A DNA stretch of 64,000 nucleotides from Nipponacmea schrenckii (taxonomy: Eukaryota > Mollusca > Gastropoda > Lottiidae). The stretch spans positions 32,694,338 through 32,758,337 of the forward strand of contig CM060199.1 in the NCBI GenBank assembly GCA_030562195.1, given 5' to 3'. Made by a program: the position numbers and the translations under genes. The notes beneath the pieces are model-generated. The model ran no database searches. It saw only the letters and a program-made list of their open reading frames with translations, and had not been told where the DNA came from. This document shows, one piece after another, positions 1 to 14,400 of this stretch (position 1 is the first letter of the stretch; every line of letters begins with the position of its first letter).

Positions 1-15
1 GAATATTATATTGAA

Positions 16-345
16 TTATATTTCAGGAAGAAAACTGCGATGTTTGTCAAGGTCAGAGAACTTCTTGCTTACACTTGAACCATCAGGGCATTTAATATTT
101 CCTTTTTGACGATCTATGTCAAATGTCATTTTCAATCTGCTATTGTTTATTGAAAGATAAACCTGTGCCCAGTTTTCATTTCGAAAAGTGTTACGAGGAG
201 CCAATACCTGCAGCTCAGAATATCTAATGTCACACCAGAAATCTATATTTACAAGTATTTGCTTTTGATTATTGTATAATACATATTGAATAGCTTTATA
301 CAAGAAACGGTATGTTGAACCGCCAATGATTCTTGTATATAACAT
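16..345 (-). CDS. Unrecognised 109-codon ORF, possible terminal exon
   Basis: An open frame of 109 codons starts at an ATG (345) and ends in TAA at 16. The predicted peptide has mixed composition with Trp and Cys and is not low-complexity, which is unusual for a chance ORF in such AT-rich DNA. I do not recognise the family. No signal peptide or membrane span is evident. It could be the last exon of a minus-strand gene lying further right, or an old mobile-element fragment. I see no clear partner exon in 346-8138, so coding status is uncertain. Confidence 0.25.
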   Translation of the reverse strand: MLYTRIIGGSTYRFLYKAIQYVLYNNQKQILVNIDFWCDIRYSELQVLAPRNTFRNENWAQVYLSINNSRLKMTFDIDRQKGNIKCPDGSSVSKKFSDLDKHRSFLPEI

Positions 346-1131
346 ATAAGTAACGTAAATGGAAAATAATTCTAATATGTTTCTAGTTCGATATCAAATC
401 ATCAAGGCCAACAGTTTGTATATTAGATTTATTAAATGATCATATCATGGCCAGACATCTCCCTGTTTAAAACCAATATGGAACATTTTTTCCACATTCA
501 GAAAAACATAACATGGTAATGTTTTATTATCTAATTATCACAGGCAGAGAGAATCTAGGAAATTCTCGTTTATTAAAATTTAGATTTTGCTGAAAGACGT
601 AAGAAAGTATATAGGAAATGCTCTTTTATTAACATTTAGAATTTGAATTAATGAGATTTTGCTGCAAGTTGGGAAACAAATCCCCACTGCCAAGCTATAA
701 AAACAAAACTGTGCAACAATTGTTTGAAAAAAAAATGAAAATACTATTCTATAATTTTAACTGAACCATTTACCGGAAAATTCACACAGTAACCAACCAG
801 ACAAAGTTCACTTCCAAAACATAGATGCCTCAACAAATGCGACGTAATATGCTGTCAAATATTTTTGGTTGTTTGACAACTTGTCCGAAATTCAGATAAA
901 GGGTCCATATAAAGAAATGAATGCCCTTTATATTGTTAATGTCAATGGACAAGTCGTATCAATTTTGAGTATTTTTTTCTTTGAAATTTGATATTTTAAC
1001 TCTTGTCTGTAGAGAATTTAAAACAAAAATTTGTCAATGTTAATAGACGTTTTTAACACAAAATAGATTTAAAATATTAAGACACGCAATCTTAAAAAGC
1101 TTGCAATTAATGAGTGTATCTACTCAGGCTG

Positions 1132-1170
1132 TGAGTGTGTGTGTGTGTGGGTGTGTGTGTGTGTGTGTGA
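1132..1170. repeat. (GT)n microsatellite
   Basis: An almost uninterrupted run of GT dinucleotides, broken by single bases. Simple-sequence DNA of no evident function. Confidence 0.9.
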
Positions 1171-4100
1171 CACTCGATGAAAGGTTGGAGAAGATTTCTA
1201 TCTATGAGTCAAGTTGGTGATAAATTACCTTTCAATCAAACACAATGGTCTGCTGGTTTCAATCTCTACTGAATATCTTTTCATTTGAACATTTCTTGAA
1301 GAGCAGTTTGAAATCGGATTAAATGAAATGAAAGAAACTGGCAAATGCAGAGGTAAATATAATTGCTTAAAAAATATCTATATCCGGACACCACGGCTGA
1401 TTTCATTAAGGATTCGGATCAAGATCAAACAGTTGCCTTATTAATATGTATAACGAAGCCATACACAATATATAGGTGTGCTGGTAACCTCGAGCAAGTA
1501 GATAATTATTCTCATTTGATTTTGAAGTCGTGAGGTTTTGGACTACTGTTTGTTGAAGCGTAGGCCTATATGTGATGCTACATTTTCATGGTAATGAGAT
1601 CTTCAATAAGCATTGATACCGCAAGATGCAAAACATAAATCGCCATCACATCCCGTATAATAGAAACTCTTGGCATAAGGCCTATCATTCCTGCTTAAGA
1701 TGCGATATTACGGACAATTTGTTCCTTGAATGCTTGCTAAAAAGATCTTAAGACTTAAATGAAGACTTGGATTGACAAGAAAATGTTTGTTCCTTTTATT
1801 TTCCTTCTGATTAAATTGTATCCAATTTCAAACTTTAAACTCAAAAACACTGGAGTCCAATGGTTATGAAATTATAAATAATTATGAAATAAGTGCCATC
1901 ATAACTGAATGATGTAAAAAGGAAAGCTCAATATTAATTCTACCCAATTCACCAAGATAACTGAACAAAAATGAACTAAAAAATTTTTAAGAGTTATTGT
2001 TGTACACTGGATAAACTGGAGCCAAATACGGACAGGGAATTCATCAATATCTGTTATGTAATTTAAAATAGCTTGTGAACAATTTTCTTTCCCAATACTC
2101 CCGAGATGTATCAATATCACATTTTCTCGAAATAATTACTCGCTATTCTCTTCTCCAACTTTTCCTGACCTTTTCAAATTACTCAACAAACATGTATAAT
2201 GCACTCGATACTTTAGTCAATTTGTCTTCATTGTCAGTGTGATTTTATGGATGAGAAGAATGTTGAATAAGACATGAATACGAACGAACACACTTGGAAA
2301 TTCTTTGTAATTTTGAACAAATATGGGTTCTTTCTTGATGGCAAAATAAAGCACTACATGTATATTGTTTTCGAATTAAGATCTCGATTTTTGTTTTCCA
2401 GACGAGCCTCCACGTCAATTCTTACTACTTCCGGTTTAGTAAAGTGTCACACCTTTCGGTATAAAGACAATATCTGATGTGCCGGTTGAGTCATCATGAA
2501 AGGAGTTTAAGAACAAAAGACTGTAATAAAATAAATTAGCAATGACAAGAAATGGTCCAGATGATACAGACTTTCTGAGATTGCTACTATATCTTTCCCT
2601 GTGGAACTGATTGACTTATCCAAATCCCACCCCGAATCATGACTACAACAAACAATAAAAAAGTAACATTGATTCTTTTCACTGTTCTTAATAATTACAT
2701 TACATTGATCTTGTTAACCTAAATAGTATGTATGGGAGAAGTAAATTGATGAAAGCATCTCTGAAATCAGATTACACAAGAAGAATAATTCAATAGGACT
2801 TGATTCAATTTTGACCAGTTTCATATAAAGATATAAATACTAGTCAAATTGGCAGAAAATGCCTCTCAATTTTATACCTTTATAATCTCATAATATAAAA
2901 GACAATAAAATATTTTTTTCTTCAAGGCAAAAGTTTAGTTTATTCAATTGTATTTTTATTGTGTACAGAAAAGATACCACGGAGAATAGTTAATGGAATT
3001 ACATGTTAAAACCTAGCTGTATATTGGATTACATTTGTATAAATGAATACACAGATATTTCCACTGAGACATTTCTATTATACAGCTTATATATGAAATT
3101 CTCGTATATGAGAAAAATTAAACAGGATTTATGAATCTTGAACAAAACCATTGTTTTTAGCCACTTTGGTGTTTGGGTGAGAGGAGAATAGTATTCTCAA
3201 GAAAGCATTGTCTAGAGCACGAACAATGAACAACATAGGATGAGATACTGTGGTGTTTATTAGATACTGGTCAAAAATGAGCCTAACAGAAATTGTAGTG
3301 AAATATTCAATTCAACGAAAACTTGAAATCTCCAAGGATTAGATACTTAATAAATTGATTGGGTATTGCCAAAGAATGGCAGTATGATGAGTTAATTTTC
3401 TTTCTGCCTATCGTTTAATGAGAAAACAAATGAATTGTGACCATTTGTAATCAAGAGGAAAATTTCTATTTGATTATCCTATCAGTTTGATCACAATGAC
3501 TTCAGTCGATATTAGTGTAGAAGGCTTTATACTGTGAGCTTTAATATAATATTGTGCATTTTGGCTATATTCGCTACGACTTTTCATTAAAAGTCAAAAC
3601 ATAAATACTTAAAGGGGCTATCTTTGATTTATCATTATGAGGACTATGTGTACAATTTTTAAGTAAGAACATGTTATAGCTTTTAAACACTTTGCCAAAG
3701 ATAATATCCTTACCCAGTGCCTCATACAGAGTTATCGGTCCTGGTAGTCCCGTTCTACGATAGGAGATTTGGTTATTGTTACCTTAAAAATCTTAAAGTT
3801 GTCTTCTGGCTTGTACATTGATAATCAGATGTGATGTTACCTGATGATAAAAAGCCCATTATTGCTGCGTTGTGTTTGTATCTTGTACTTATTCGTGCTC
3901 AGTGTGATAGGACAACTCTCAAACATACTGTCAATTAGAGAATAAAAGAACTTGGTTATTGTTCTACTAGTGTTGTCTAGACCTCAGAGAATTTAAGTTT
4001 TAATTATTTCCTGGGAGACAGTGAACGTTAGTAATGAAGTACACTTCATCCCACTTCCATTTGTCAATTATTTTTGATTAGGTTAACATCAATACCTACC

Positions 4101-4879
4101 ATTAATTATATTCTCTCGAAAACATTTTAAAACGTACCAGGTTGACAAACATCACCGCATGTCCCTTTCTTCACTCTGACACAGAAATAAAATTCCAGAA
4201 TTCAGCCTCCTGTTTCAGTAATACAGATGGTTTATACGAGCATATATTAATTTCTCATATTTTTTTTTTAAATCTAGTGTCTTCAAAATTATTTTTAAAT
4301 AGTGTACAAAATTTGATGCTAATACCTAAATGAAAAGTCCTATACATTTGCGGTGAAATTCCTAATTGTTTTCCAAAACTTGCGAAACAAGCACTATTCT
4401 TATACTCTTATGTTCTTTTGGTTTCAAATTATTATCATTATTATTTAGAATTGCAAGCAAGTTTTCTTGGAGGATCTGATTCTCACTATGCGAGTTCATG
4501 TTCACGAACAATTCTATTGAAAGTTGTTAATCTATACACGGTTCACAACAGGAGAAATGATATTGTGCAGACGCATCATATTTTTATTTTCGCTATTTTC
4601 GAATATGAATATTTCTCTGCAGTTTTTATCTGTAAATTGTCATGTATCAAATGTTACAGGCTTCTTTAATTGACAGCCATTTTTAACAAGCTTCTTGAGA
4701 ATGTCAATTTTCTTTAAGACTTTCTAAAATTTGACATTATCGGGTCTAAAAAAGACAAATGGGAATACTAAAACGAAAAGACTATATTTGACAAAGAGTA
4801 GAATATATAAGGACGTCTTTTAGGAACCATCAAATTATCAACGAATATTAGAGTAATTTTGCGTTCAGGTTTAATTTAA

Positions 4880-5170
4880 GAAACACGAAGGTGAGGCCTT
4901 CTGACAGATTTGCACGTTGTCGGCTCGCCTTCAAATTTGTGCAGCTTAAACAGTTACAGAAGCACATTTTCTGTTATGGCTGGTAAGACAGGAAGGCGAC
5001 ATTGCAGTGGCAAAAGTTTTCGGATCGAAAATAACAGCTCCCGTTCGGATTCGACTTAATTTCTTCGATCGTTCTTTTCTAGAGGCCCAACGTCTAGCGA
5101 AAGGTTCCACCTGATAGCAGTTACCTTGATTGGTCGCTAAAAAAATATCCGAAGTGATATTGACCAATGT
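4880..5170. other. GC-richer patch, possible orphan first exon or promoter
   Basis: This stretch has more CpG and GC than the surrounding several kilobases. On the plus strand it contains ATG GCT G immediately followed by GTAAGA (from about 4977), which looks like a short first coding exon with a splice donor. No downstream exon could be found before CLHC1, so this is only a candidate promoter or first exon. Confidence 0.2.
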
Positions 5171-8139
5171 GTGTTGCTTTAAAAAAGGTACGATCTGTCT
5201 TAAGACATGACTGTTTCTTTAGTATATGGATTCACTGTACAACCAAATTTGGATACTTATTTTGCTTAATAATTAGTAGAGATATATTATTCATATGTAT
5301 CGCACTAGAAATAAATAGAATGTCAATGAATGTCCAAAGAGACCGTACCGGGTAATATATTGATGTTGAAATTGAGTAAATAATACAGGAGTAATTGGAA
5401 GTTGACTTTGATCTCACTTCGAGACAAATATAATAGAGATATTATACACTATATCAATGTTTAAATACTACCCAAATGAAAAGAAAACAAATCAGTTGGA
5501 AAATAAAAAACAGGGTTATATTATTATTTAAAAGGGAAATTTATGGTGCAGACGATTGCTTCCTATCCCTTATACACCAGCACTGTTATATTTACCATTC
5601 GCTCGTCACGTAAAACGGCATTGGAAAGACGTCATGTTCATTTCCAATGGGACAACAGTTTTATGGCTATTTTGATTATTTCAATTCCTTCAACTATCAC
5701 AAGGCTTCTCAACTATCCCTGTAGTCTTTGGTTGGCTATGCTTCAGGAAAACTAGTGTACAAACGTAACCCTTAAATTGAAAGTCATGGTTCTAGATGTG
5801 GTTAAGTATTTCATGGTTCTCTCAATGCCCGTTTTTTAGCACAAGTTGAGACTGTTCTGAAAGACGAGGAGCTTATTAAGTTCACTTTTCGCATGTTGCT
5901 GTGATGTTTTCAAGTTGCATTCAGTAAAAAAAGTATTATTTGACCTCATCGACAAGGTGCTTTGATGTTTTCTATTTTTCGTACTGTAAAGTATTTGTTT
6001 CCACATGTTGCACAGATCTCACTAAGATTGATAATGATTGATAAATTGAATTGAATGATGACAGAAGAGATACTGTCAACTACAAAATAACTTGGAATCA
6101 CTATTTCTACTGGTCTATGAATATGTTCTTTAACAGCGTTGTCTTGTTGCATCTGGTGAAATTTGTTTTTAATTTATAAAAGACATGCTTCAGCACAAAT
6201 TAAATGAAATTGTCAATGATAAAATCAATGAAATCTGTTATTTCCTTCTTAATAAGTTCGTCAGATTGTTGACACAAGCCACCCAAATCATGTTCTATTT
6301 GGATATTAATCGATACACATTAATAAATCACTTTTAAATACATTTTTTTTCAACTTATTTCAAATTCAATGGCAATACAAATATTACTCTAAGACTTACT
6401 TTATGATATTTACTATTAAAGTTTAACTGGACAGTTTCAGACAAAATATGTCTGTATGAAGCAACGAACCCATGAACCCATTAGTAAGGCTTAAGTAACA
6501 AAAAATGGTCAATTATCTTATGTTTTACCCTTAGTCAAAGCAGGAAAATTTGGAAATGACCTTTTCAAATAGCACCGATAGATTTGTGCGTAACATTTAA
6601 GGAAAGAAGTTAAAGAAACGATCGTGTGCATTGAACAGAATTTTGTATTCTGTTATTGATGTCTATAATGAGGTCGTGACAAAAACGTAAAAAAAACTAA
6701 GAGTGAGAAAGAAAACTTTGACGGAAGTCATTAGTTTGAATCTTGCGAGAATTAAGTACAGATCGCAAGGTCTTGAGTTGGCAGCTAATATTCATAGAAA
6801 TAAAATAACACCCATAATTGTTAAGTCTGTTAATTTTATTGCGCTGTTACATCAGATTCTGTTATATGGTTGTTGTACATATTATCCGATTGTTGCTACT
6901 TACGATTTTCAATAACCATAAATATGGTTAGGATACCGCCATAGAAAACTTACCATAGCTGCATGGAGTTGTCCAAGTTTTGCAGAAGAAAAGTAAGCAG
7001 TGCAACATCGTATCACGAAAACGGGCTAGGAAGTATGACGAATGAGGGCGTAGTTTAGACACGTTGACAGTGCAAGTACTTAAAGGTAATTCGTTCTAAC
7101 TGTAAAGACTCGAATTTTGCTGGAAAGTAGGCAAGGCACTGTCTTATATAACAAAAAAAAAAAATTGTCCGAAATTTTCGCCATCTCTTTTTTTATCAAT
7201 TAGAGGCTTGAATGGGTTCAGCAAGTTTCGGACTAGTATTATCAAGCGTTCATAATAAATAATCTATTTTTTTAGCATGTAACATACTGTCAACTATCGT
7301 CGTTTTAACATCAATATAGAAGATGCTTCCAGTAGTTGCTTGTTTAAATTCTTTTGATCACTATTGGTTTTAAATATGGCCAAGAGGGGGTTTATAGATC
7401 CTCTTCAACCCATCAAAGAATGACTGGAGAGAAGCCGATAATAAATCATTGAATTTCAGACTTTTCAGAGAAAATGTCATTGATGACAGACAGAAAGTCG
7501 AAATGATTGACTTTTGTCGACGAAATCTAATTAAATAGAGGCAAATTAATGTTTTAATGTAATATACTAGTCAAGCCTAGAGCAATGTTTATATTGGTTA
7601 CAAAATAACATATCCTTTTATCTCTTCCACCTTGAGCTCATCGTCTGATTTCAACGGTAATTAGGTTTAAAATAATATGTTACTTTCGCATGATATAAAG
7701 CCTCACTCAGGCTGAAGAGGGGAGACCCCAAATACGGATTATCTATTGAAGGGGTGGGGGATTAATATTGGAAAGAGAATATCATAATTTCCAGGACTTC
7801 ACAGATGACAAACTTGACAGTGTGGCCCAACTGGACAAATTGCCAAAACCTCGACTTAGAGTCTAGGCAAATGTAACTCTTCAAAAATGTGGTAGCCACA
7901 TCTTATAATCTATCTAAAATCCACTTTAGTTCAAGACATAAAAATGTACATTAGCCTTTTATTAATCTATTCAAAGTTTTATTTATCTGTCATTGTTAAT
8001 AACTAAAAAGACTGGATTTTATAAATTTTTGTCCATATTTTTATTTCATTTATCTTAAAGGAAGTCCTTGAAGATCAGAATTAATTCATGATTATAATGT
8101 ATATGTGTATAAATGTTACATAAATATCATTCAAGCCAT

Positions 8140-8366
8140 CTATATGGTCACTGGTAACCAATTCATTGATTCACTGATTATAAAGGATGGATGAGGATAC
8201 AAAAATATACCAATTATATTTCCATTTGCTTTGCAATATTGGCAAGGAGTTTTCGACATTTCTTCCATGCACTGTGACGTTAGCCCTGTAAAACCCATCC
8301 CTAAAGAGTGTTTAAGAGGGTTTTGTAAGCAAGGTATCAATGGCATGTAATTGTAATACATATTAC
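8140..8366 (-). CDS. Unassigned ORF, possible extra 3' exon near CLHC1
   Basis: A 73-codon open frame on the CLHC1 strand, about 140 bases beyond the CLHC1 stop codon. It has a splice-acceptor-like TTGTAG just upstream and a protein-like composition, including a CQYC pair, a run of hydrophobic and proline residues, and MNWLP near the end. I do not recognise it. Its frame needs a donor in phase 2, whereas CLHC1 exon 7 ends in phase 1 and exon 8 ends in a stop. It therefore does not join the CLHC1 model simply. It may be an alternative terminal exon, part of another gene, or chance. Confidence 0.25.
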
Positions 8367-8498
8367 TACAATAAAAACAAGATACAAAGTTATATGGATA
8401 TTATTCAATTAAAGCAACATCATCAAAGTACACGGTTTCTTATAATCACAAAAAAGAAAAAAATATCACAAAGAATTATAAATACATCTGCACAGATC

Positions 8499-11400
8499 CT
8501 ATGCTTCCATTAATGTATAATTTAATTTATCAATGGAGTTTTTTAACGTTTGGATGACTAATATTATAGCTGACATTTGTAGAGAGAATTCATTGTGACC
8601 AGCTTCTTGTAAGGATTTAACAATCATATTCCATTCAGCATCATTAGTTACATCATCACTGAATACTGCTTGTCTTAATGTATTTTCTTCTACTTTCTTA
8701 TCTGGAAATATAACATGTGAGAATAAATTAGGTATTATGATGTACTGCTTCAAAAATCTGATCATGTTCAGCATTACTAACTGAATTATGAAACTGGATA
8801 TAGAATGCATAATTCTTAATGACAATTTATTTTTATATAACAGTTTAAATGGATTGTAAAGATATTTAAAACATTTTATGTGTATTAGGACACTGATAGC
8901 ATCAATTTGCACCAAGGTTTATGTTTTTTATGGATCTCTTATATTATAAATTTGTACCTCTTAATTTTATGTCAGGATCGGTGGTTCTTAATCATGCTGC
9001 AAAAACTTTTTAGATATCAAATCCCTAACAGCTAGTTTTGAAAATGTGTTATGTATATAAATAAGCCAACCAACTGAACAGAGGCAATCTAGTGAATGTA
9101 TACTGCCTTAAATGGCATGAAAAGATGCAAGAATAAACCAAACTGGAAGTTATTCACATACTGGCATAAATGAATGAGAAATTACAATGAATCTAAAAAA
9201 GAGTAATAAATACCTGCTGGTTTCTGTAGTTGTAACTGTTGAAGAAATTTGACACCAAGATCTATATTGTCAGCTTGAATCAGTGTTTTTAAGATAACAC
9301 CCACTGGTAGGAGTGGTTTTCCTAGATTATCTGTTTTAGATATAGTTAATAATAGTTGAAGAGAGGGACATGTCTTCACAATGTGAACTAGGAACTGTGG
9401 GTCTAAACAATCTTTGGCTTTAGCATACTGTAGTCCAGTGAGAACCCGGCCTTGTTTCAGTAAACATAAAATAACTCTATGATGTTCTTTAAGACTGGTG
9501 AATATAGATTGAGCTAAAGCTTGACATCCACATTGACATGGTATCTTACAGGAACAATGATCTTCTAATAATACACCAATATCTCTTGATAAACTTAAAC
9601 TGAAATTCAATAATACATTATGACGGCTGATATTGTAGTTGATATGTCTAATTTAGCTTCAACTTGAAAAAACATCTAGTCATTTGGATCGGACAATACA
9701 CCTAGTCCTAGACCCCATGTGATACAGGCTGTACACATAAAAAATCTGTCGACAGTTTGACGTTGCTATCCTGGCAAATTTCAATCATTGCACAAGGCAT
9801 TGCTCGAGTAGGAAGTAAAACTCATTAATATCATTTTTTTCAAATTTTCAGTTATTTTTCTTGCAACACCACTAAAACAGATCTAAGACTTTAACTAATG
9901 AACAATGCATCTTTGTAAAATAGGAAATATGCCATTGAATTAGAATGAAACAAATTCCAGTGAAATAACTAATACTAGCTATCACCTTACCTATCCTGAG
10001 CTATCCAATGTGATAACAGATCCAGTTTATTTTCATTCAGAGCACATTGAACACAATCAATAGATAGTCCAATACTTGGTTTATTACCACATACTTTTAC
10101 TGAAGACATCAAGGCATCACAGAAAGCTAATAATGGTGTTCTACCTCCATTGTATTTCAATTTAACTTCTACAAAATAAAACAACAACATTGTAGGTTAA
10201 AATTTTGAGGATAAAGCATAGCTCAGTCAGTCAGAATATTAATGTCCTCTGCTTAATTAGGTTATGGACCATAACTTATGGTCATATAAACCTTCAGTAC
10301 CATTTGACAGTTTGGTGTCCTTTACCTAACCATGTGTCTCCATTGAAAATAATTAGTTGGCCTAGTACAAGCAAGTAGAACAGATTCTCATAACCCTGAT
10401 ATGTAATTATTGTTAAAAGTCGATGTTTCTTTTTCAGTTCTTTAATGTAATCAATTGATCATAAGTTTGACAAATTAGTTTTTAAAATTTTGAGTCTGTG
10501 TCTATATATGTACAAGGTCTTTTGTTTCTAAATCAGAATAAGTAATATCTCTTTGATAACCCAAGTACATTCAATATTTTACACGTAAATACTTTTGATG
10601 CCTCATCAGTATATATATATAAATTACAAACCTCTAAATTTAGCCAAAGTTGCTTGTGTTCTTAATATTCCCTTAGGACTATTAGCAGCATGTATAGCAG
10701 CTTCTTCAAACTTGCCGTCTTCAAATAATTCATTGAATTTCTCAATATATTCTAACATCATTTCAGCTTCCTTTTCTTTATTAGGATCATCTTCTTCAAA
10801 CTGAGTTGATGTTTCACCACTATTACTGTTATCTCCTTCACTTGAGAGCTCTACAGTGAAATAATCAGATATTTATTCACTGAAAATTACCATTTCCCCA
10901 ATGCAATTTTAGAATTAATCACGGTTAAATATATCATATTATATTACAGTATATAGCATACATATATTACACTTTATTCATGTTATTCATTGGGTTAAAT
11001 TCAAACTATTTGCCATATTAACTTATAGATTGAAGAGCTCATCAGGTGTAAGATTTATTCATAAAATATTTCAAATCAAAATCAATCACAAGACCAAATC
11101 TTCCCACAAGGCAAACAACTGCATGAAAAGCAGATCTTGATAAATAGAGAGTTAATTTTTCTTTCTTTGCCAAACATGACCTAAATCATCCACAAGGATT
11201 TAACTGTCATTTCATTTAAATCCGATATTTTCATTTATTTTTAGTATTCTAAAGGAATATTAAGACATTTGTTCAAGTTTGAACATTTTCAGTGAGTATC
11301 TATATTGAAGGAGTAATAAGATATTCCTTTAGGCCTTTCATAATATGAAACATTTATGAAATATAATTAATGTCTATTGATAACTGATCATGAATCAAAC

Positions 11401-14400
11401 AAGGAATTTTCCATAATTCTTACAAAAAAGATTTCTTACGATTAAAAAATCCTAAAATGGCCTCCAAGTTGTAAGTAATGTATAGAATGGAGCTAGAAAT
11501 TATGTAAGAGCTGGTATTGATTCTAAAATAGATCTATATGTTTCTATTACACAATATAACTGCTACTCACCAGTCTGTGTAGCCTGCTTGCCCAGATAAT
11601 GTTGAAAAGCTAAAATTACTGCATCACCAACTGTTTGATGGGGAGGCTTAGCTCTGTTATAAGCCTCACTAGCTTCTAAAGCTATCTTTAATCTGTGACT
11701 TTTAGTTTTATAATCTTTACTCTGTGCTAATAGATGATCTCGGAAACTGACTTTCTTGTCTAGATATTCTTTCAATTCATCTTTATTCTTCTTTGGTAGA
11801 TATCTGGTTTTAAAACTGTTATTCAATTCACGTAACTGTCTATCTAGTTTTATCAGCGTTTTATTCAAATATCTAGGATCAGTTTGTTCTTCTAAAGACA
11901 CGCCTGTTAATACAATGTGCTAGATAAACAAGTTATATTTATATCTATAAGCATACATACTTAGTTTAAAATATATGGCTTCAAGGTAAAGTATAACACT
12001 GTAGAACGATAATATTAAACAATCAGGTTTATCTATTAACAATAATGACTAAGTGGAATATAATAATATTATCTATACTAATAATATCTACATACATGTG
12101 TTGTATTTACTGTATATTTAGTTGTTATCTAGAAATCACAATTTTAAATGGAAATGTCCTATAAGCTAGCTCAATGTGACCTAATACCAGCATCCAGATC
12201 AGAATCAGTCTTACTAAAAGCATTGTGAAATTGTATAACAAAATTCTATATAGCTTTATATTTTTTGAATTAATCATGTATTAAAAATTTATATATTTAG
12301 TGCTTATTTGTATAATAACACAATACTAGAATTGTGTGTGATATGAATGAAAGTGATATCCATATGAAATAAAAAATTATTGTTAATAATCTAGATCTTA
12401 TTTCTTACTCGCAATGATATTTTAAGCAGGCACAAAGAGACTGACGTCAAAATAAAAGCCATTGTTGTTATTAATACAGGGCATGGGAAATAAACAAAAT
12501 ATGCATGTATCGATAGTTGTGTGATAAAAAGGAATCTTTAACTTGTGCTTATGTAATATGAAATTTTATGAAATTTGTTGCCAGATTAAATATTACCATA
12601 GCCTTGGTGAGGTAAATATTTAATCTGTTAACTCATTTCATAAATTTCACATTACATAACTTAATTAAGCACAAGTTTAATATCCTCTATAAATTATCCA
12701 ATCTGTAGATGATATAGGTAATAATCTCCTGACAAATTTAAAATAAGTTTGTTTTCAAGTGTGTCAAAACTCACTTTTGTGAAACATGTCATTGTTCAAA
12801 CAAAAGATGATTCAATATTATTAAAATATGAGAGTGCTACTTAAAAATATTACCAACCTGGTAACATTCTCATATCTTTCTTTAACTGTTTTTTAGTTAT
12901 TTCTTTAATTTCATGATCTTTTTTCGTTCTTTCTTTTCTCACTCTTTGCAACTCCTGTAGTTCAGTGGCTAGATCCTTATTGTTTCTTTTGATGAAATTG
13001 ATCCTAGACATTACAAGAAAAACAATGATCTTTCAAAATTATCTTTAAATCAATTATAATATAGAGGTCTGAACAGGAGATGGGTATAATAAAAATAATT
13101 TAATTTAAAACAAAAGAAAATGAAAAGAGTTCAAATTAATTATATCTTTTACATTTCTTATAGGCCTAAAGTTAGCTTGCCAAGCAAGGCAATATATATA
13201 TACATCCAAAGGCAGTTTTGGTCTTAAATAAAAACAATATGTCTTTTAGCCTGATCATGAACCATATTGCCAAAATTTTTGTCAAATCCAATAAGAATTG
13301 TGCTTTATAGTGTACTTCAAATTCTAAAAAATTTAGCAAGTTTTCAAGGACAAGGGCAATAACTCAATAAAAACATTCTGATTTTTAATAGCGTTCATTC
13401 TTGATGAAAACATATTTCACCAAGATCTTCAAGAACTTCTAGATTGTTTACAAGCTGGAAATTAAACGCATTTTCAAGAACAGAAGCAATAACTCAATAC
13501 ACTAAGTTTAATTAAAATTCATCAAGAATTGTGGCTAGCAATTGTGGATAGATGGACCAATGGATGGACATGGGATATACCAAAATTGCTGAAAAGAACT
13601 AGGTAACTGTCAAGAAAAATCTGTAAAAGTAGGAGCCAAAAAAAAAAAAAAAAGAGACAATAGTGAAAAAGCTATATATACTTGTAAAAATTTTATGTAC
13701 ATAAGTATATAGTTTTGTTTGAAATGCATTTTATGTAATTGTTTTCTTATTCAGAGAGAGGGAGTAATATAGGCCTAGCCTATTTCCCAATCTCAATAAA
13801 TAAATATTGTTTAAAAAAAAAAAAAAAAATTGTATGAACGGCAGGAAACTAAAAAAGCCCTATGAAATACAAATTGAACTAGAATTTACTACTTTCAGAG
13901 TATTGACTTAACCAAAAAATCATATATTTTATTACTGATAAAGTTTTTGATGATGATTATCATGATTTTCATCAGTAACTATTGTTGATTTTTAAAAAAA
14001 AAAAAAAGTCAACTATGGGTTGCTTACCTTTCTTCTAATTGGTCTGATCTTTTACGATAGTTTCGTATAGTTGAGGGTGTTGATGCCATAGCTTTTAATT
14101 TACCTTGTAAATATACAGCTTCTTTTTGACCACCGGTAATAGCATCAATAGTGGATTCATATTCTTTTTTAATAGATGTTAATATTGGTTTATAGGCAGT
14201 TACATGTTCTATCACCTAGTAAATGAAAATAGTCAAACCATCTTTAATATTTATTTAATATAAATACAAATAGGCATACAAAGCACAAGATATATAAGCT
14301 TATTATTTAAAAAAAAATAGTTGTAATAGATCAAAGATAAATGCTTCATAATCTAAAATTATATATTTCAATTTATCATGGCAATGATGGCATTTGAAAA

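Larger units (their letters stand above)
346..8138. other. Spacer without confident genes
   Basis: No exon of a recognisable family was found on either strand. The stretch is AT-rich with scattered homopolymer runs. Open frames are short (up to about 83 codons), compositionally like non-coding DNA and mostly lack splice context. It contains one GT microsatellite and one GC-richer patch, listed separately. Confidence 0.5.

Noticed and set aside
4946..5167. 73-codon minus-strand ORF in a GC-richer patch
   Set aside because: No known motif or homology, and the open frame is explained by the higher GC content. The patch is kept only as a possible promoter.
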